In this document: piece after piece, positions 25,942 to 33,785 of the stretch
How the letters are laid out: the number at the start of each line of letters is the position of its first letter
Numbering within the stretch: the first letter of the stretch is position 1
Assembly: GCF_003957515.1 (NCBI RefSeq)
Contig: NZ_RQXW01000005.1
Coordinates: 124,001 to 188,000, forward strand
DNA: 64,000 nt
Direction of reading: 5' to 3'
From: Amphritea opalescens
GTDB taxonomy: Bacteria > Pseudomonadota > Gammaproteobacteria > Pseudomonadales > Balneatricaceae
The notes under the pieces: generated by a model
What the model was told of the DNA's origin: nothing
Databases searched by the model: none
The model's input: only the letters and a program-made list of their open reading frames with translations
Made by a program: the position numbers and the translations under genes

Positions 25942-27657
25942 TTAGCTTATTTCGCCTATATAGCGTGCTCTTTTTTTCGCTTTAAGGTAATCCGTATCGA
26001 CCAGTACCAAGCCATCAACACAGAAATTAAAGTCAGCATCGACACCGAAATCGAGAAAGCGTACGCCGCCAGCTTCGCAGATATCCGCATATTGCTTATA
26101 CAGTGTGGGGACGGCGCAGTTTAGGAAATCCATCTGCTGCTTCAGTATTTTGAAGTCTTCCTTGTAGTTGTTGCCACCGAAGAGCGTTTGTAGCTCTTGG
26201 CGGGCATCTGACTGGAGGATATAAGGGGTAAATGATCTGCCGAGGTTATCGGGATCGGGAAAATAAAGACTATAAAAGTGTACCAATAGATCTTTGGCAT
26301 GCTGCGGATAACGGTTGCTGAGGCTAACCGGTCCAAACATATAACGTACATTGGGGTGCCGTTTCAGGTAGGCGCCGATACCATACCAGAGATAATCGAG
26401 ACTGCGTTTGCCCCAGTATTTCGGTTGAACAAAGCTGCGGCCTAGCTCGATACCCTGTTCAAAAAACTGCTGCATGGCGGGGGTGTAGTTAAACAGTGTT
26501 GAGCTGTACAGCTGGTCATCTTCGCTGTTAGTCATTCTCCAGGCTTCTGCAAGACGGTAAGCACCTACAATCTCCAGCTCCTCTTCATCCCAAAGGATCA
26601 GGTGGCGGTAATGGGCATCATAACGATCTATATCGAGTTTTTCGCCGGTACCCTCGCCGACACAACGGAATGACACCTCCCGTAGTCGGCCTACTTCACG
26701 CATGACCGCGGAGTCCGCGTGATAATCGAACAGGTAGATTCTTTTCCCGTCAGCGGTTTCCCCGAGTTGCTCCGCTTGTTTGAGTTCTTTTTTTAAGGCT
26801 TGGCGGTCCTGAGGATGAGCAATGGTTTTTTCCGTCTTAAATATCGGTTTGCGACCTTTAGCGAGGCGGTAGAGATGTTTGCGCACCATCTTGCTTTTTT
26901 CTTGGCCGGTAACAGGGAGCTTATCCAATTGGCTGTAGGGGATGGGCTCTCCGACTTTAAAGGATAGGTTCATGGCGCGCTTATTGAACATCTCCCGTGG
27001 CAGTAACACCGCGGCAAGGGCTTTATTGATACCGGAGACGGTGTAGAACAGGGATGAGTTTTTACCGCCAATGAATATCGGCAAGAGAGGGCTATTAGTT
27101 TTTTTAGCAAAATGAAGGAAGCCCTGATTCCAGTGACTGTCTTTAATGCCTGTCGGGCCTGCACGGGAGACTTCGCCCGCGGGAAACACAATAACGGCTT
27201 CTTCGTTATGCAGGGCGTTACGGATATTGGCCATATCCTGTTTGCGGGTAGCTTTATTGAGGTTATCGACCGGCAGCAACAGAGGGCTTAATTGGGTGAA
27301 CGAGGACAGCATATCATTGGCGACAATGCGGACATCCTTGCGGATTTCGCCGATCATCTTTAACAGAGCTAAGCCATCTAATGCACCGAGTGGATGGTTG
27401 GCAATGATCAGCACGCGGCCACTGGAAGGAATATTCATCAGATCTTTATGGCTGAGGGTGTAGGTGAAATTAAAGTAATCTAACACCCGATCAATAAAGT
27501 CGAACCCTTGATAGCGCTGATTTTCCTCGAGAAAGCTGTTGACCTCCTGCTCATGAAATAGACGGCGTAAAACAAACAGTGCCATGTTTCGTATAGCCGA
27601 TGGCTTGGAGGAAAAAGAGGGGTATTTGTGGGTGATAACCTGTTCAACATTGATCAC
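25942..27657 (-). CDS. olsF: OlsF-like bifunctional ornithine-lipid acyltransferase
   Basis: A 571-residue fusion. Residues about 70-280 are a PlsC-type acyltransferase with the NHPLGALDGL motif (NHxxxxD box) and FPAGEVSRAGP, followed by PLLPIFIGGKNS. Residues about 300-560 are a GNAT-like hemolysin/OlsB domain, with REVSFRCVGEGTGEKLDIDRYD, YRLAEAWRM, ELGRSFVQPKYWGKRSLDYLWYGIG. This domain order and length fit OlsF of Serratia, which makes ornithine lipid from ornithine in two acylations, a phosphate-free membrane lipid often made when phosphate is scarce. GTG start has AGGAAGG 9 nt upstream. An unlinked lyso-phospholipid role is the alternative. Confidence 0.78.
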   Translation of the reverse strand: MINVEQVITHKYPSFSSKPSAIRNMALFVLRRLFHEQEVNSFLEENQRYQGFDFIDRVLDYFNFTYTLSHKDLMNIPSSGRVLIIANHPLGALDGLALLKMIGEIRKDVRIVANDMLSSFTQLSPLLLPVDNLNKATRKQDMANIRNALHNEEAVIVFPAGEVSRAGPTGIKDSHWNQGFLHFAKKTNSPLLPIFIGGKNSSLFYTVSGINKALAAVLLPREMFNKRAMNLSFKVGEPIPYSQLDKLPVTGQEKSKMVRKHLYRLAKGRKPIFKTEKTIAHPQDRQALKKELKQAEQLGETADGKRIYLFDYHADSAVMREVGRLREVSFRCVGEGTGEKLDIDRYDAHYRHLILWDEEELEIVGAYRLAEAWRMTNSEDDQLYSSTLFNYTPAMQQFFEQGIELGRSFVQPKYWGKRSLDYLWYGIGAYLKRHPNVRYMFGPVSLSNRYPQHAKDLLVHFYSLYFPDPDNLGRSFTPYILQSDARQELQTLFGGNNYKEDFKILKQQMDFLNCAVPTLYKQYADICEAGGVRFLDFGVDADFNFCVDGLVLVDTDYLKAKKRARYIGEIS

Positions 27658-28113
27658 GATCGCTGACCTTCCTATTATTGTTCACCCGAGGAATTTATGT
27701 GATTTTTGTGACAGTAGGTTGGCAGAAAAATGACTATCTGATGACAGGGGCTAGGCAGGGATGGGTAAAAGAGGGCTGGCGTGAGCAGAAGTTAGTCAAT
27801 ACTTGATCGGGGAGTTAGCAGGGGCGGGCTTATGAATAGAGCTTGTGAGTAGAGCTTATGAATAGGGCTTATGAATAGGGCTTATCAATAGGGCTTAGTA
27901 ATCGAGCTTATCAATCGAGCCTGGCCTTAGGATGCGATCTTGTCGATGTCAGCGGCTTACATCAACCCGCTTATTCAGCTTGCGGGTCTCTTTGCTAACT
28001 ATCTGGCTCTATTGGTTGATTCTACTTTAGTTTAAAAGGGGAGTTAGTTGATGGTTTTTTCAGCGTTTATCGCCCATTTTATAGGGTTTTATCGCTGTTT
28101 TACCCGTGAATAT
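27658..28113. other. Intergenic gap with 13-bp tandem array and one hairpin
   Basis: This 456-bp stretch, the larger part of the gap before the HTH gene, has no coding frame I can support. It contains the 13-bp array at 27833-27923 and a stem ACCCGC/GCGGGT at 27965-27987 followed by TCTCTTT, which is too weak to call a terminator. The promoter and operator of the HTH gene follow from 28114. Confidence 0.6.
27833..27923. repeat. 13-bp tandem array, seven units
   Basis: Seven contiguous 13-bp units, for example TGAATAGAGCTTG, TGAGTAGAGCTTA, TGAATAGGGCTTA (twice), TCAATAGGGCTTA, GTAATCGAGCTTA and TCAATCGAGCCTG. The core is (A/G)GCTTA. The last units end in CGA like the array at 12121-12159 read on its minus strand, so both belong to one repeat family. 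No open frame covers it. Confidence 0.9.
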
Positions 28114-28143
28114 TTGCACCTGATTATGCAGGCGTCTTATAAT
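28114..28143 (+). promoter_or_regulatory. Promoter of the HTH gene
   Basis: A perfect -10 hexamer TATAAT at 28138-28143 with TTGCAC 18 bp upstream (three of six matches to the -35 consensus). The transcription start would be near 28150, inside the palindrome just downstream. Confidence 0.65.
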
Positions 28144-28148
28144 GTAAG

Positions 28149-28163
28149 TTACTAAATTAGTAA
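28149..28163. promoter_or_regulatory. Palindromic operator TTACTAA-A-TTAGTAA
   Basis: A perfect 15-bp palindrome starting 5 bp after the TATAAT box and covering the expected transcription start of the HTH gene. Position and symmetry suggest repression of this promoter, perhaps by the encoded HTH protein itself. Confidence 0.6.
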
Positions 28164-28231
28164 TTACGAATTTTAAGTGGTTAAGCTTAAATTCTGCATG
28201 AAATTCGTTTGTTTAAAGGAACATAAGTCTC

Positions 28232-28519
28232 ATGGAAAATCTCAACAGGACGTTTGCGCGCCGGTTGTATATCTCACATCTTATCGCAACCACGGAACGT
28301 CCTAGTGTGCCTGTTTTAATGGAAATAACCGCTTGGCCGCGGCGTACGATTCAAGATGTGATTAAAGCGATTCCCGGTATGGGGATTAATGTCTATTTTA
28401 AGCAGGATGGACGGCGTAATAATGATGGTTATTATGTGATCGATAACTGGGGTGCCATTAACCCTATTTGGTTAAAAAATAATATTGATAGTGTAAAGCG
28501 AGCGTTGGAGGCTAAATAA
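28232..28519 (+). CDS. Small helix-turn-helix protein
   Basis: A 95-residue protein with basic N-terminus (MENLNRTFARRLYISHLIATTERPSVPVLMEITAWPRRTIQDVIKAI) that looks like a winged helix: the segment SVPVLMEITAWPRRTIQDVIKAI is the helix-turn-helix and VYFKQDGRRNNDGYYVID the wing. It resembles a conserved small gammaproteobacterial HTH family without an assigned name. AAAGGAA precedes the ATG. A strong promoter with an overlapping palindrome lies upstream, and its stop is one base before the LexA box of dinB. Confidence 0.72.
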   Translation: MENLNRTFARRLYISHLIATTERPSVPVLMEITAWPRRTIQDVIKAIPGMGINVYFKQDGRRNNDGYYVIDNWGAINPIWLKNNIDSVKRALEAK

Positions 28520-28535
28520 CTGTTCTTTTATACAG
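28520..28535. promoter_or_regulatory. LexA box upstream of dinB
   Basis: CTGT-N8-ACAG, exactly the gammaproteobacterial SOS consensus, one base after the HTH stop codon and 58 bp before the dinB start. It implies DNA-damage induction of dinB. Confidence 0.88.
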
Positions 28536-28593
28536 TGTTTCGTAGTAGGCTTGGATAAATACAAAATGCGATTGTATTAATCTGGGCCATGAA

Positions 28594-29664
28594 GTGACCG
28601 ATACGCTGGTACGAAAAATTATTCATTGTGATTGCGACTGTTTTTTTGCTGCGGTTGAGATGCGCGATGATCCCTCCCTGAGTAATATCCCTCTCGCTAT
28701 TGGTGGTTCATCTGACCGTCGTGGTGTCATCTCTACCTGTAATTACCCCGCCAGAAAGTTTGGTATTCATTCGGCCATGGCCACCGCCCATGCGATGAAG
28801 CTGTGCCCTAGTCTGACCGTTATTCCTGGTAATATGGAAAAATATCGACAAGCATCGGCCGCGATTATGGCGATTTATGCCGACTATACGGATCAGATTG
28901 AGCCGTTGTCATTAGATGAGGCTTATCTCGATGTGACAGGCTCTACCCTTAAAGACGGTAGTGCCACGCTGATTGCACAAGAGATACGTCAGCGAGTGGT
29001 AGAGCAGGTGGGTATTACTATCTCAGCGGGCGTCGCGCCGAATAAGTTTGTTGCTAAAATTGCTAGTGATTGGCATAAGCCCGATGGGCTGTGTGTCATT
29101 ACGCCGAATCAATTAGAAGCGTTTGTTCTGCAGTTGCCGGTCAAAAAGATTTATGGCGTGGGTAAGGTGACAACGGCTAAATTGCTGCAGATGGGGATTG
29201 AAACCTGTGCTGATTTGAGAACCTTTAGTATGGCGCAGCTGGTGGACCGTTTTGGTCGATTTGGCAAACGCTTATATGAGCTGAGTCGAGGTATTGATGA
29301 TCGGCCGGTGAGAACGAGCCGGGAACGCAAATCGATCAGTGTGGAACATACCTTTGCGACAGATCTCCCCGACCTTGCCTGTTGTCTCGAAAAATTGCCG
29401 GTTATGTTGACTGAGCTGGCGCAACGATTTGAAAAACACGCCGAGCAGCGGGAAGTCGCCGGTGCAGTGATTAAATTAAAATTCTCTGACTTTACCCAGA
29501 CCACGGTTGAGCAAAGTGCTTCTGAGTGTCCGTTGGCGCTGTATCAACATCTCTGTCAGGAGGCGTGGTTTCGGGGTAAAAAAGCGGTGCGTTTGATTGG
29601 CGTAGGTTATCGGTTACAGCCCAAAAATAGTCAGCAGGCGGTGCAGTTAACGTTGATCGACTAA
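28594..29664 (+). CDS. dinB: DNA polymerase IV (DinB)
   Basis: A 356-residue Y-family polymerase for translesion synthesis. Catalytic residues are visible: HCDCDCFFAAVE near residue 11 (first metal Asp) and LDEAYLD (Asp-Glu pair, about 109), then the palm/fingers motif GGSSDRRGVISTCNYPARKFG, the helix-hairpin-helix KIYGVGKVTTAKL and the little-finger domain. No C-terminal beta-clamp QxxLxLF box is clear (it ends RLQPKNSQQAVQLTLID, of which QLTLID is close). GTG start at 28594. It carries its own LexA box and is separated from the HTH gene by 74 bp. Confidence 0.92.
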   Translation: MTDTLVRKIIHCDCDCFFAAVEMRDDPSLSNIPLAIGGSSDRRGVISTCNYPARKFGIHSAMATAHAMKLCPSLTVIPGNMEKYRQASAAIMAIYADYTDQIEPLSLDEAYLDVTGSTLKDGSATLIAQEIRQRVVEQVGITISAGVAPNKFVAKIASDWHKPDGLCVITPNQLEAFVLQLPVKKIYGVGKVTTAKLLQMGIETCADLRTFSMAQLVDRFGRFGKRLYELSRGIDDRPVRTSRERKSISVEHTFATDLPDLACCLEKLPVMLTELAQRFEKHAEQREVAGAVIKLKFSDFTQTTVEQSASECPLALYQHLCQEAWFRGKKAVRLIGVGYRLQPKNSQQAVQLTLID

Positions 29665-29748
29665 ACTAACCCTTTAGAGAAAGAGTCTTAAATAAAAGAG
29701 TATTAAATACAGGTTATTAGATAGCGGCTCTTAGTACAGGAGGTTCCA

Positions 29749-30360
29749 ATGGCCAAGATGCAACAGGAAGCAGCATCACCAGCGTTAACGCAAGACGATA
29801 AACCGATAACGAGTTTAATCAAACGCCTGAATCAGCTACAGCCAGATAGTGAATATCGAGATGATATTCGGGGTTTGTATGCGTGTCGTTTGGCGTTGGA
29901 TGCGCTGGAGCAGGGAAACTACGGCGTAGCGGCTTTACTGGTTGATCCTCAGGGTGAGGTGGTTGCCCAGTCTGAAAACAGAGTGTTTAGTGAAGATGGG
30001 CAGGGGCGTTATCATAGTCAGGCCCATGCCGAGATGCTCTTAGTGGATCAGCTTGAGGCGGGGCTTGTCCCTTATCCCCCTGAACAGTTAACACTGCTAG
30101 TGACACTGGAGCCCTGTCCGATGTGTTTAGCTCGGTTGCTGCTATCGGGTATCGGTTCGGTGCGTTATATGGCCGATGATCAACAAGGTGGGATGTTAAC
30201 CCATGCCGATAAGTTACCTCCAGCATGGCGTAATTTGATGCAGTTACAACACCATTATAAGGCGCATGTCTCTACGCCGGTAAGGTTATTGGCCGGCGAT
30301 ATTGCAACGACTCACCAAGAGCGGTTACGCCGCAAGCTGTTAACGTATATCCGTCCTTGA
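29749..30360 (+). CDS. Zinc-dependent nucleoside/nucleobase deaminase
   Basis: A 203-residue cytidine-deaminase-fold protein with the zinc site intact: HAE in QAHAEML (proton-shuttle Glu) and PCPMC in EPCPMCLARLLLSG. N-terminal extension of about 40 residues before the core. The core resembles guanine deaminase or tRNA adenosine deaminase relatives, but it is longer than TadA and lacks features I could use to choose. AGGAGG lies 5 nt before the ATG. It precedes the SulP gene by 90 bp. Confidence 0.8.
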   Translation: MAKMQQEAASPALTQDDKPITSLIKRLNQLQPDSEYRDDIRGLYACRLALDALEQGNYGVAALLVDPQGEVVAQSENRVFSEDGQGRYHSQAHAEMLLVDQLEAGLVPYPPEQLTLLVTLEPCPMCLARLLLSGIGSVRYMADDQQGGMLTHADKLPPAWRNLMQLQHHYKAHVSTPVRLLAGDIATTHQERLRRKLLTYIRP

Positions 30361-30450
30361 CGCTGTTTTGTGCAGTTGCACAGTGCTATAATTGCGCTTT
30401 TTTGCCGCCAGTCCCCTTTTAAGACTTCAATTCAGGAAAAGTATTTTATT

Positions 30451-32013
30451 ATGCTGCAGTTGATCTATAAACGCTCTCAAAGCATGAAATCGGATATATT
30501 GTCCGGTCTTACCGTTGCCTTGGCATTGGTGCCAGAAGCGGTGGCATTCGCCTTTGTCGCGGGTGTCGACCCTTTAGTCGGCCTCTATGCGGCTTTCATG
30601 GTGGGGCTGATTACCGCCGCTATTGGTGGTCGTCCAGGAATGATCTCCGGCGCTACCGGCGCATTAGCCGTGGTCATGGTGAGCCTTGTAGCTCAACATG
30701 GGGTTGAATATCTCTTTGCCACTGTTGTGCTTATGGGTATTTTGCAGATATTAGCCGGGGTCTTTCGTCTGGGTAAATTTATCCGTATGGTGCCTCACCC
30801 AGTGATGCTGGGCTTTGTAAACGGCCTTGCCATTGTTATCTTTTTGGCGCAGATGAAGCAGTTTCAAGTCGCCGATGCAGATGGGGTGTTGGGCTGGATG
30901 CAAGGGTCACAGTTAGTCGTTATGTTGGGTCTGGTGGCTCTGACCATGGCGATTATCCATTTTCTGCCTAAATTAACTAAAGCTGTACCATCAACCTTGG
31001 TGGCTATTTTGGTGGTAACCGGTCTAGTTGTCGGTTTAGATATTGATGCCGCTCGTAGCGTACAGGATGTTCTGGTCGACATGACCGGCGACCCTGCTGC
31101 CAGTATTGCGGGCGGTTTGCCGCAGTTTCATATTCCGATGGTAGATCTCAATTATGAGACCCTACGGATTATTTTCCCTTATGCGCTGATTCTAGCGGCC
31201 ATTGGTTTGATCGAATCGCTACTGACATTAACGTTAATCGATGAGATTACTGAAACCCGCGGTCGGGGTAACCGAGAATGTGTGGGTCAGGGCGTGGCGA
31301 ATGTTACGACCGGCTTCTTCGGGGGTATGGGTGGTTGTGCAATGATTGGTCAGAGTATGATCAATATTGGCTCGGGTGGTACTGGGCGAGCGTCCGGCAT
31401 ATCAGCCGCGCTATTTTTACTGCTCTTTATCTTAGTTGGGTCTAGCTGGATTGAGATCATTCCCGTAGCGGCATTGGTCGGGGTGATGTTTATTGTCGTA
31501 ATCGGTACTTTCGAGTGGGCCAGTCTCAACCTGATGCGCAAAATCCCACCCTCTGACGCGTTAGTCGTGGTGATTGTAACGGTGGTGACAGTGGCGACGG
31601 ATCTGGCGATTGCCGTTATTGTTGGCGTGATTGTCTCGGCATTGGTGTTTGCATGGAAACATGCGAAACATATGCGCATCGATACCAGTATCGAAAACAA
31701 TGGTTTTTTGAAGGTTTATAAGCCCCATGGCCCGTTGTTTTTTGGTTCAGTACAGGCCTTCCGTGATAATTTCACGCCTAAGTTTGATCCTCAGGAAGTG
31801 ATTATCGATTTCGCTAACTGCCGTGTAATGGATCATTCCGGTGTTGAAGTGATCGACTCTTTGGTCGAGCGATATGAGAAAGCCAATATCGATATTCATA
31901 TTCGTCACCTGAGTGATGAGTGTATCCGTTTGCTGGAAAAAGCGGGCTCTGCCGTTGAAATTAATCGGGAAGAAGACCCTGATTATAAGGTTGCCGCTGA
32001 CAAACTAGGCTGA
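30451..32013 (+). CDS. SulP family anion transporter
   Basis: A 520-residue inner-membrane transporter with about 12 membrane segments and a C-terminal STAS domain (about 430-510, [19 protein letters not shown]). The start [33 protein letters not shown] carries the SulP motif. The [20 protein letters not shown] block recalls the bicarbonate transporter BicA, so sulfate and bicarbonate are both possible substrates. Start at 30451 is used because the frame before it is not SulP-like. It is 68 bp upstream of a TauE/SafE gene, with an attenuator-like hairpin between. Confidence 0.85.
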   Translation: MLQLIYKRSQSMKSDILSGLTVALALVPEAVAFAFVAGVDPLVGLYAAFMVGLITAAIGGRPGMISGATGALAVVMVSLVAQHGVEYLFATVVLMGILQILAGVFRLGKFIRMVPHPVMLGFVNGLAIVIFLAQMKQFQVADADGVLGWMQGSQLVVMLGLVALTMAIIHFLPKLTKAVPSTLVAILVVTGLVVGLDIDAARSVQDVLVDMTGDPAASIAGGLPQFHIPMVDLNYETLRIIFPYALILAAIGLIESLLTLTLIDEITETRGRGNRECVGQGVANVTTGFFGGMGGCAMIGQSMINIGSGGTGRASGISAALFLLLFILVGSSWIEIIPVAALVGVMFIVVIGTFEWASLNLMRKIPPSDALVVVIVTVVTVATDLAIAVIVGVIVSALVFAWKHAKHMRIDTSIENNGFLKVYKPHGPLFFGSVQAFRDNFTPKFDPQEVIIDFANCRVMDHSGVEVIDSLVERYEKANIDIHIRHLSDECIRLLEKAGSAVEINREEDPDYKVAADKLG

Positions 32014-32033
32014 TAACGGCTTGTTATACCTGT

Positions 32034-32060
32034 AAAACCGTGACGATGATCGCGGTTTTT
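32034..32060 (+). terminator. Attenuator-like hairpin between sulP and tauE genes
   Basis: AAAACCG and CGGTTTT pair around a 12-nt loop and are followed by TTTCT. It could partly stop sulP transcripts before tauE, which lies 20 bp on. Confidence 0.55.
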
Positions 32061-32080
32061 CTCTATTAGGAAGATGAAGA

Positions 32081-32881
32081 ATGGAAATTGAACTGATAAT
32101 TGCCTTTGTGGTACTGGGAACGGTTGTTGGGTTTTTGGCCGGATTGCTGGGGATTGGTGGCGGTCTCGTTATGGTACCGGTCCTAACGGCTCTCTTTATT
32201 TGGCAGGGGATTCCTGTCGACCAAGTGGTTCATCTGGCGTTAGGCACGTCCATGGCATCGATTGTTGTTACGTCGATCTCAAGTATGCGGGCTCACCATA
32301 AACGCGGCGGAGTGATTTGGTCGGTGGTTAAGCGGCTTGCACCGGGGATTGTCGTCGGGGCGTTTCTGGCAACATTTCTAGCGTCGGTATTGAGTTCGGC
32401 ATTCTTGGGGATCTTTTTCTCCTGCTTTTTGGTATATGCATCAACTCAGATGTTTCTCAATATTAAACCGAAACCAAGTAGAGACTTACCTGGTACTCCT
32501 GCGCTGTTTGCTGCGGGTAGTGTTATCGGCAGTATCTCGGCACTAGTATCAATCGGTGGTGGTACTCTGACAGTCCCTTATCTTAGCTGGCACAATATTG
32601 ATGTTAAGAAAGCCATTGGTACCTCGGCGGCGATTGGTTTACCGATTTCAGTTGCCGGGACGATCGGTTATATCGTCAATGGCCTATCAGCGGATCTACA
32701 GATCGATTATGTGGTTGGTTTTATCTACCTGCCTGGCGTTGTGTTAATCTCATTGATGAGTTCGATCATGGCCCCTGTGGGCGCGCATGTGGCGCACCTG
32801 TTACCGATTCCCGTGTTGAAAAAAGTATTTGCCTTATTGTTGTTAGGTTTGGCAATTAAGATGATTAGTTCGGTGATTTAA
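32081..32881 (+). CDS. TauE/SafE family sulfite exporter
   Basis: A 266-residue membrane protein with about seven or eight segments and two internally repeated GIGGG motifs (GLLGIGGGLVMVPVL near 24 and LVSIGGGTLTVPYL near 157), characteristic of TauE/SafE permeases that export sulfite, sulfoacetate or related anions. AGGAAGATGAAG lies upstream of the ATG. It follows the SulP gene, so the pair may handle sulfur anions together, but no sulfur-oxidation or taurine genes are nearby. A tandem-repeat region follows. Confidence 0.87.
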   Translation: MEIELIIAFVVLGTVVGFLAGLLGIGGGLVMVPVLTALFIWQGIPVDQVVHLALGTSMASIVVTSISSMRAHHKRGGVIWSVVKRLAPGIVVGAFLATFLASVLSSAFLGIFFSCFLVYASTQMFLNIKPKPSRDLPGTPALFAAGSVIGSISALVSIGGGTLTVPYLSWHNIDVKKAIGTSAAIGLPISVAGTIGYIVNGLSADLQIDYVVGFIYLPGVVLISLMSSIMAPVGAHVAHLLPIPVLKKVFALLLLGLAIKMISSVI

Positions 32882-32908
32882 GCCGCGGTGTGGTTTGTCA
32901 GCTTGCTA

Positions 32909-33420
32909 GTGCATGGATTGTGGTGCATTCGCAGGCTCGCCGGTACCAAAATAATCGTCGATGCGTAGGGTGCGGTTAAGAATGAACCGCACCATGGGTA
33001 TTCATTATCCACCACGCCTATCGTGCCAATATCGGTGCGGTTCGAAGGCTCATCTGTGCATGGATTGTGGTGCGATTCGCAAAGCTCATCGGCACCCTAC
33101 GGATAGATGCGTAGGGTGCGGTGAAGAATGAACCGCACCATAGGTATTCATTATCACCACAGCCATCGGGCTAATGCCGGTGCGGTTCTTAAGCTCATCG
33201 GTGCATGGATTGTGGTGCGATTCGCAAAGCTCATCGGCACCCTACAGATAGGCATAAAAAAGAGCTGCAGATGAGTAGGGTGCGGTGAAGAATGAACCGC
33301 ACCATGAGTATTCATTATCACCCCAACCATCGGGCTAATGTTGGTACGGTTCGCAAGCTCATCAGTGCATGGATTGTGGTGCGATTCGCAAAGCTCATCG
33401 GCACCCTACGGATAGGCATA
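32909..33420. repeat. Tandem REP/BIME-like array (3.4 units of about 145-165 bp)
   Basis: Units begin GTGCATGGATTGTGGTGC at 32909, 33056, 33201 and 33365. Each contains GGTGCGGT and ACCGCACC facing each other around AAGAATGA (in the first unit 9-bp arms at 32969-32993), and units B to D carry GCACCCTAC and GTAGGGTGC. The third unit also holds a copy of the left half of the downstream terminator (AAAAAAGAGCTGCAG at 33250-33270), which explains its greater length. The motif GTAGGGTGC..GCACC is the type often linked to REP-associated transposases; none is in the window. The last unit runs into the sRNA terminator. Confidence 0.9.
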
Positions 33421-33453
33421 AAAAAAAGAGCTGCAGTTGCCTGCAGCTCTTTC
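33420..33453 (-). terminator. Strong intrinsic terminator of the sRNA
   Basis: GAGCTGCAG and CTGCAGCTC form a 9-bp perfect stem with a 4-nt loop, extended by A:T pairs; on the minus strand eight T follow the stem. Confidence 0.92.
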
Positions 33454-33672
33454 TTCGATAATCATTACCACTGAGGTGGTAGCAGATCCCTTCTGCAGCC
33501 TTTTCATCATCCTAGAAAAGGCTTCCCGTCTTTGGGTTCTTTTAGCGACAGACCTCTCAGCATCCTGCTCTAAGTCATCTCCTTATCGCTGTTCTACATC
33601 CTTGTTCCCCAGCGTATTCTTCAATCCTTGAAGAGTGTCGATCCAACGGAAGTGATTATGGCGATATTGGTA
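33420..33672 (-). ncRNA. CsrB/RsmZ-type CsrA-binding sRNA (candidate)
   Basis: No frame on either strand looks coding. The minus-strand transcript (about 250 nt) contains nine GGA triplets, five of them AGGA. At least four sit in hairpin loops: CTTCAA-GGA-TTGAAG (33619-33633), AGCA-GGA-TGCT (33559-33569), GCCTTTTC-TAGGATGAT-GAAAAGGC (33498-33522) and GCAGA-AGGGA-TCTGC (33482-33496). A fifth, ACA-AGGA-TGT (33595-33604), is weaker, and AAGGAGA near 33580 is probably single-stranded. A 6-bp stem (33466-33481) and a strong terminator end it. These are the marks of sRNAs that titrate CsrA/RsmA. The 5' end is estimated from a -35/-10 pair. Confidence 0.75.
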
Positions 33673-33679
33673 TAACCTT

Positions 33680-33708
33680 TATATAGGAAAAAGTCCTAAA
33701 ACTGTCTT
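33680..33708 (-). promoter_or_regulatory. Candidate promoter of the sRNA
   Basis: On the minus strand AAGACA (four of six to -35) is 17 bp from TATATA. It predicts a start near 33673. A weak 18-bp TGT...ACA element at 33725-33742, centred near -60, recalls the GacA/UvrY box in size only. Confidence 0.4.
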
Positions 33709-33785
33709 TATTAGACGACTAAGGTGTCTTTTTTCCGTGACAGTCTATCGTCAAGCCGATATGAGTTCGGATAGACCGTACTCAT

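Noticed and set aside
27833-27923. CRISPR or replication iterons
   Set aside because: Units are contiguous 13-mers without spacers; no cas genes or replication gene is present.
32909-33420. CRISPR array
   Set aside because: Whole 145-165-bp units repeat, with no short-repeat/unique-spacer pattern.
33292-33474. 60-codon plus-strand frame
   Set aside because: It lies inside the tandem repeat units and runs into the sRNA terminator.
33437-33631. 64-codon plus-strand frame
   Set aside because: It is the antisense of the sRNA hairpins and includes its terminator; composition is not protein-like.
33725-33742. GacA/UvrY box upstream of the sRNA
   Set aside because: Only the outer TGT...ACA and the 18-bp size match; the inner bases do not fit TGTAAG-N6-CTTACA, so it is mentioned only as weak.
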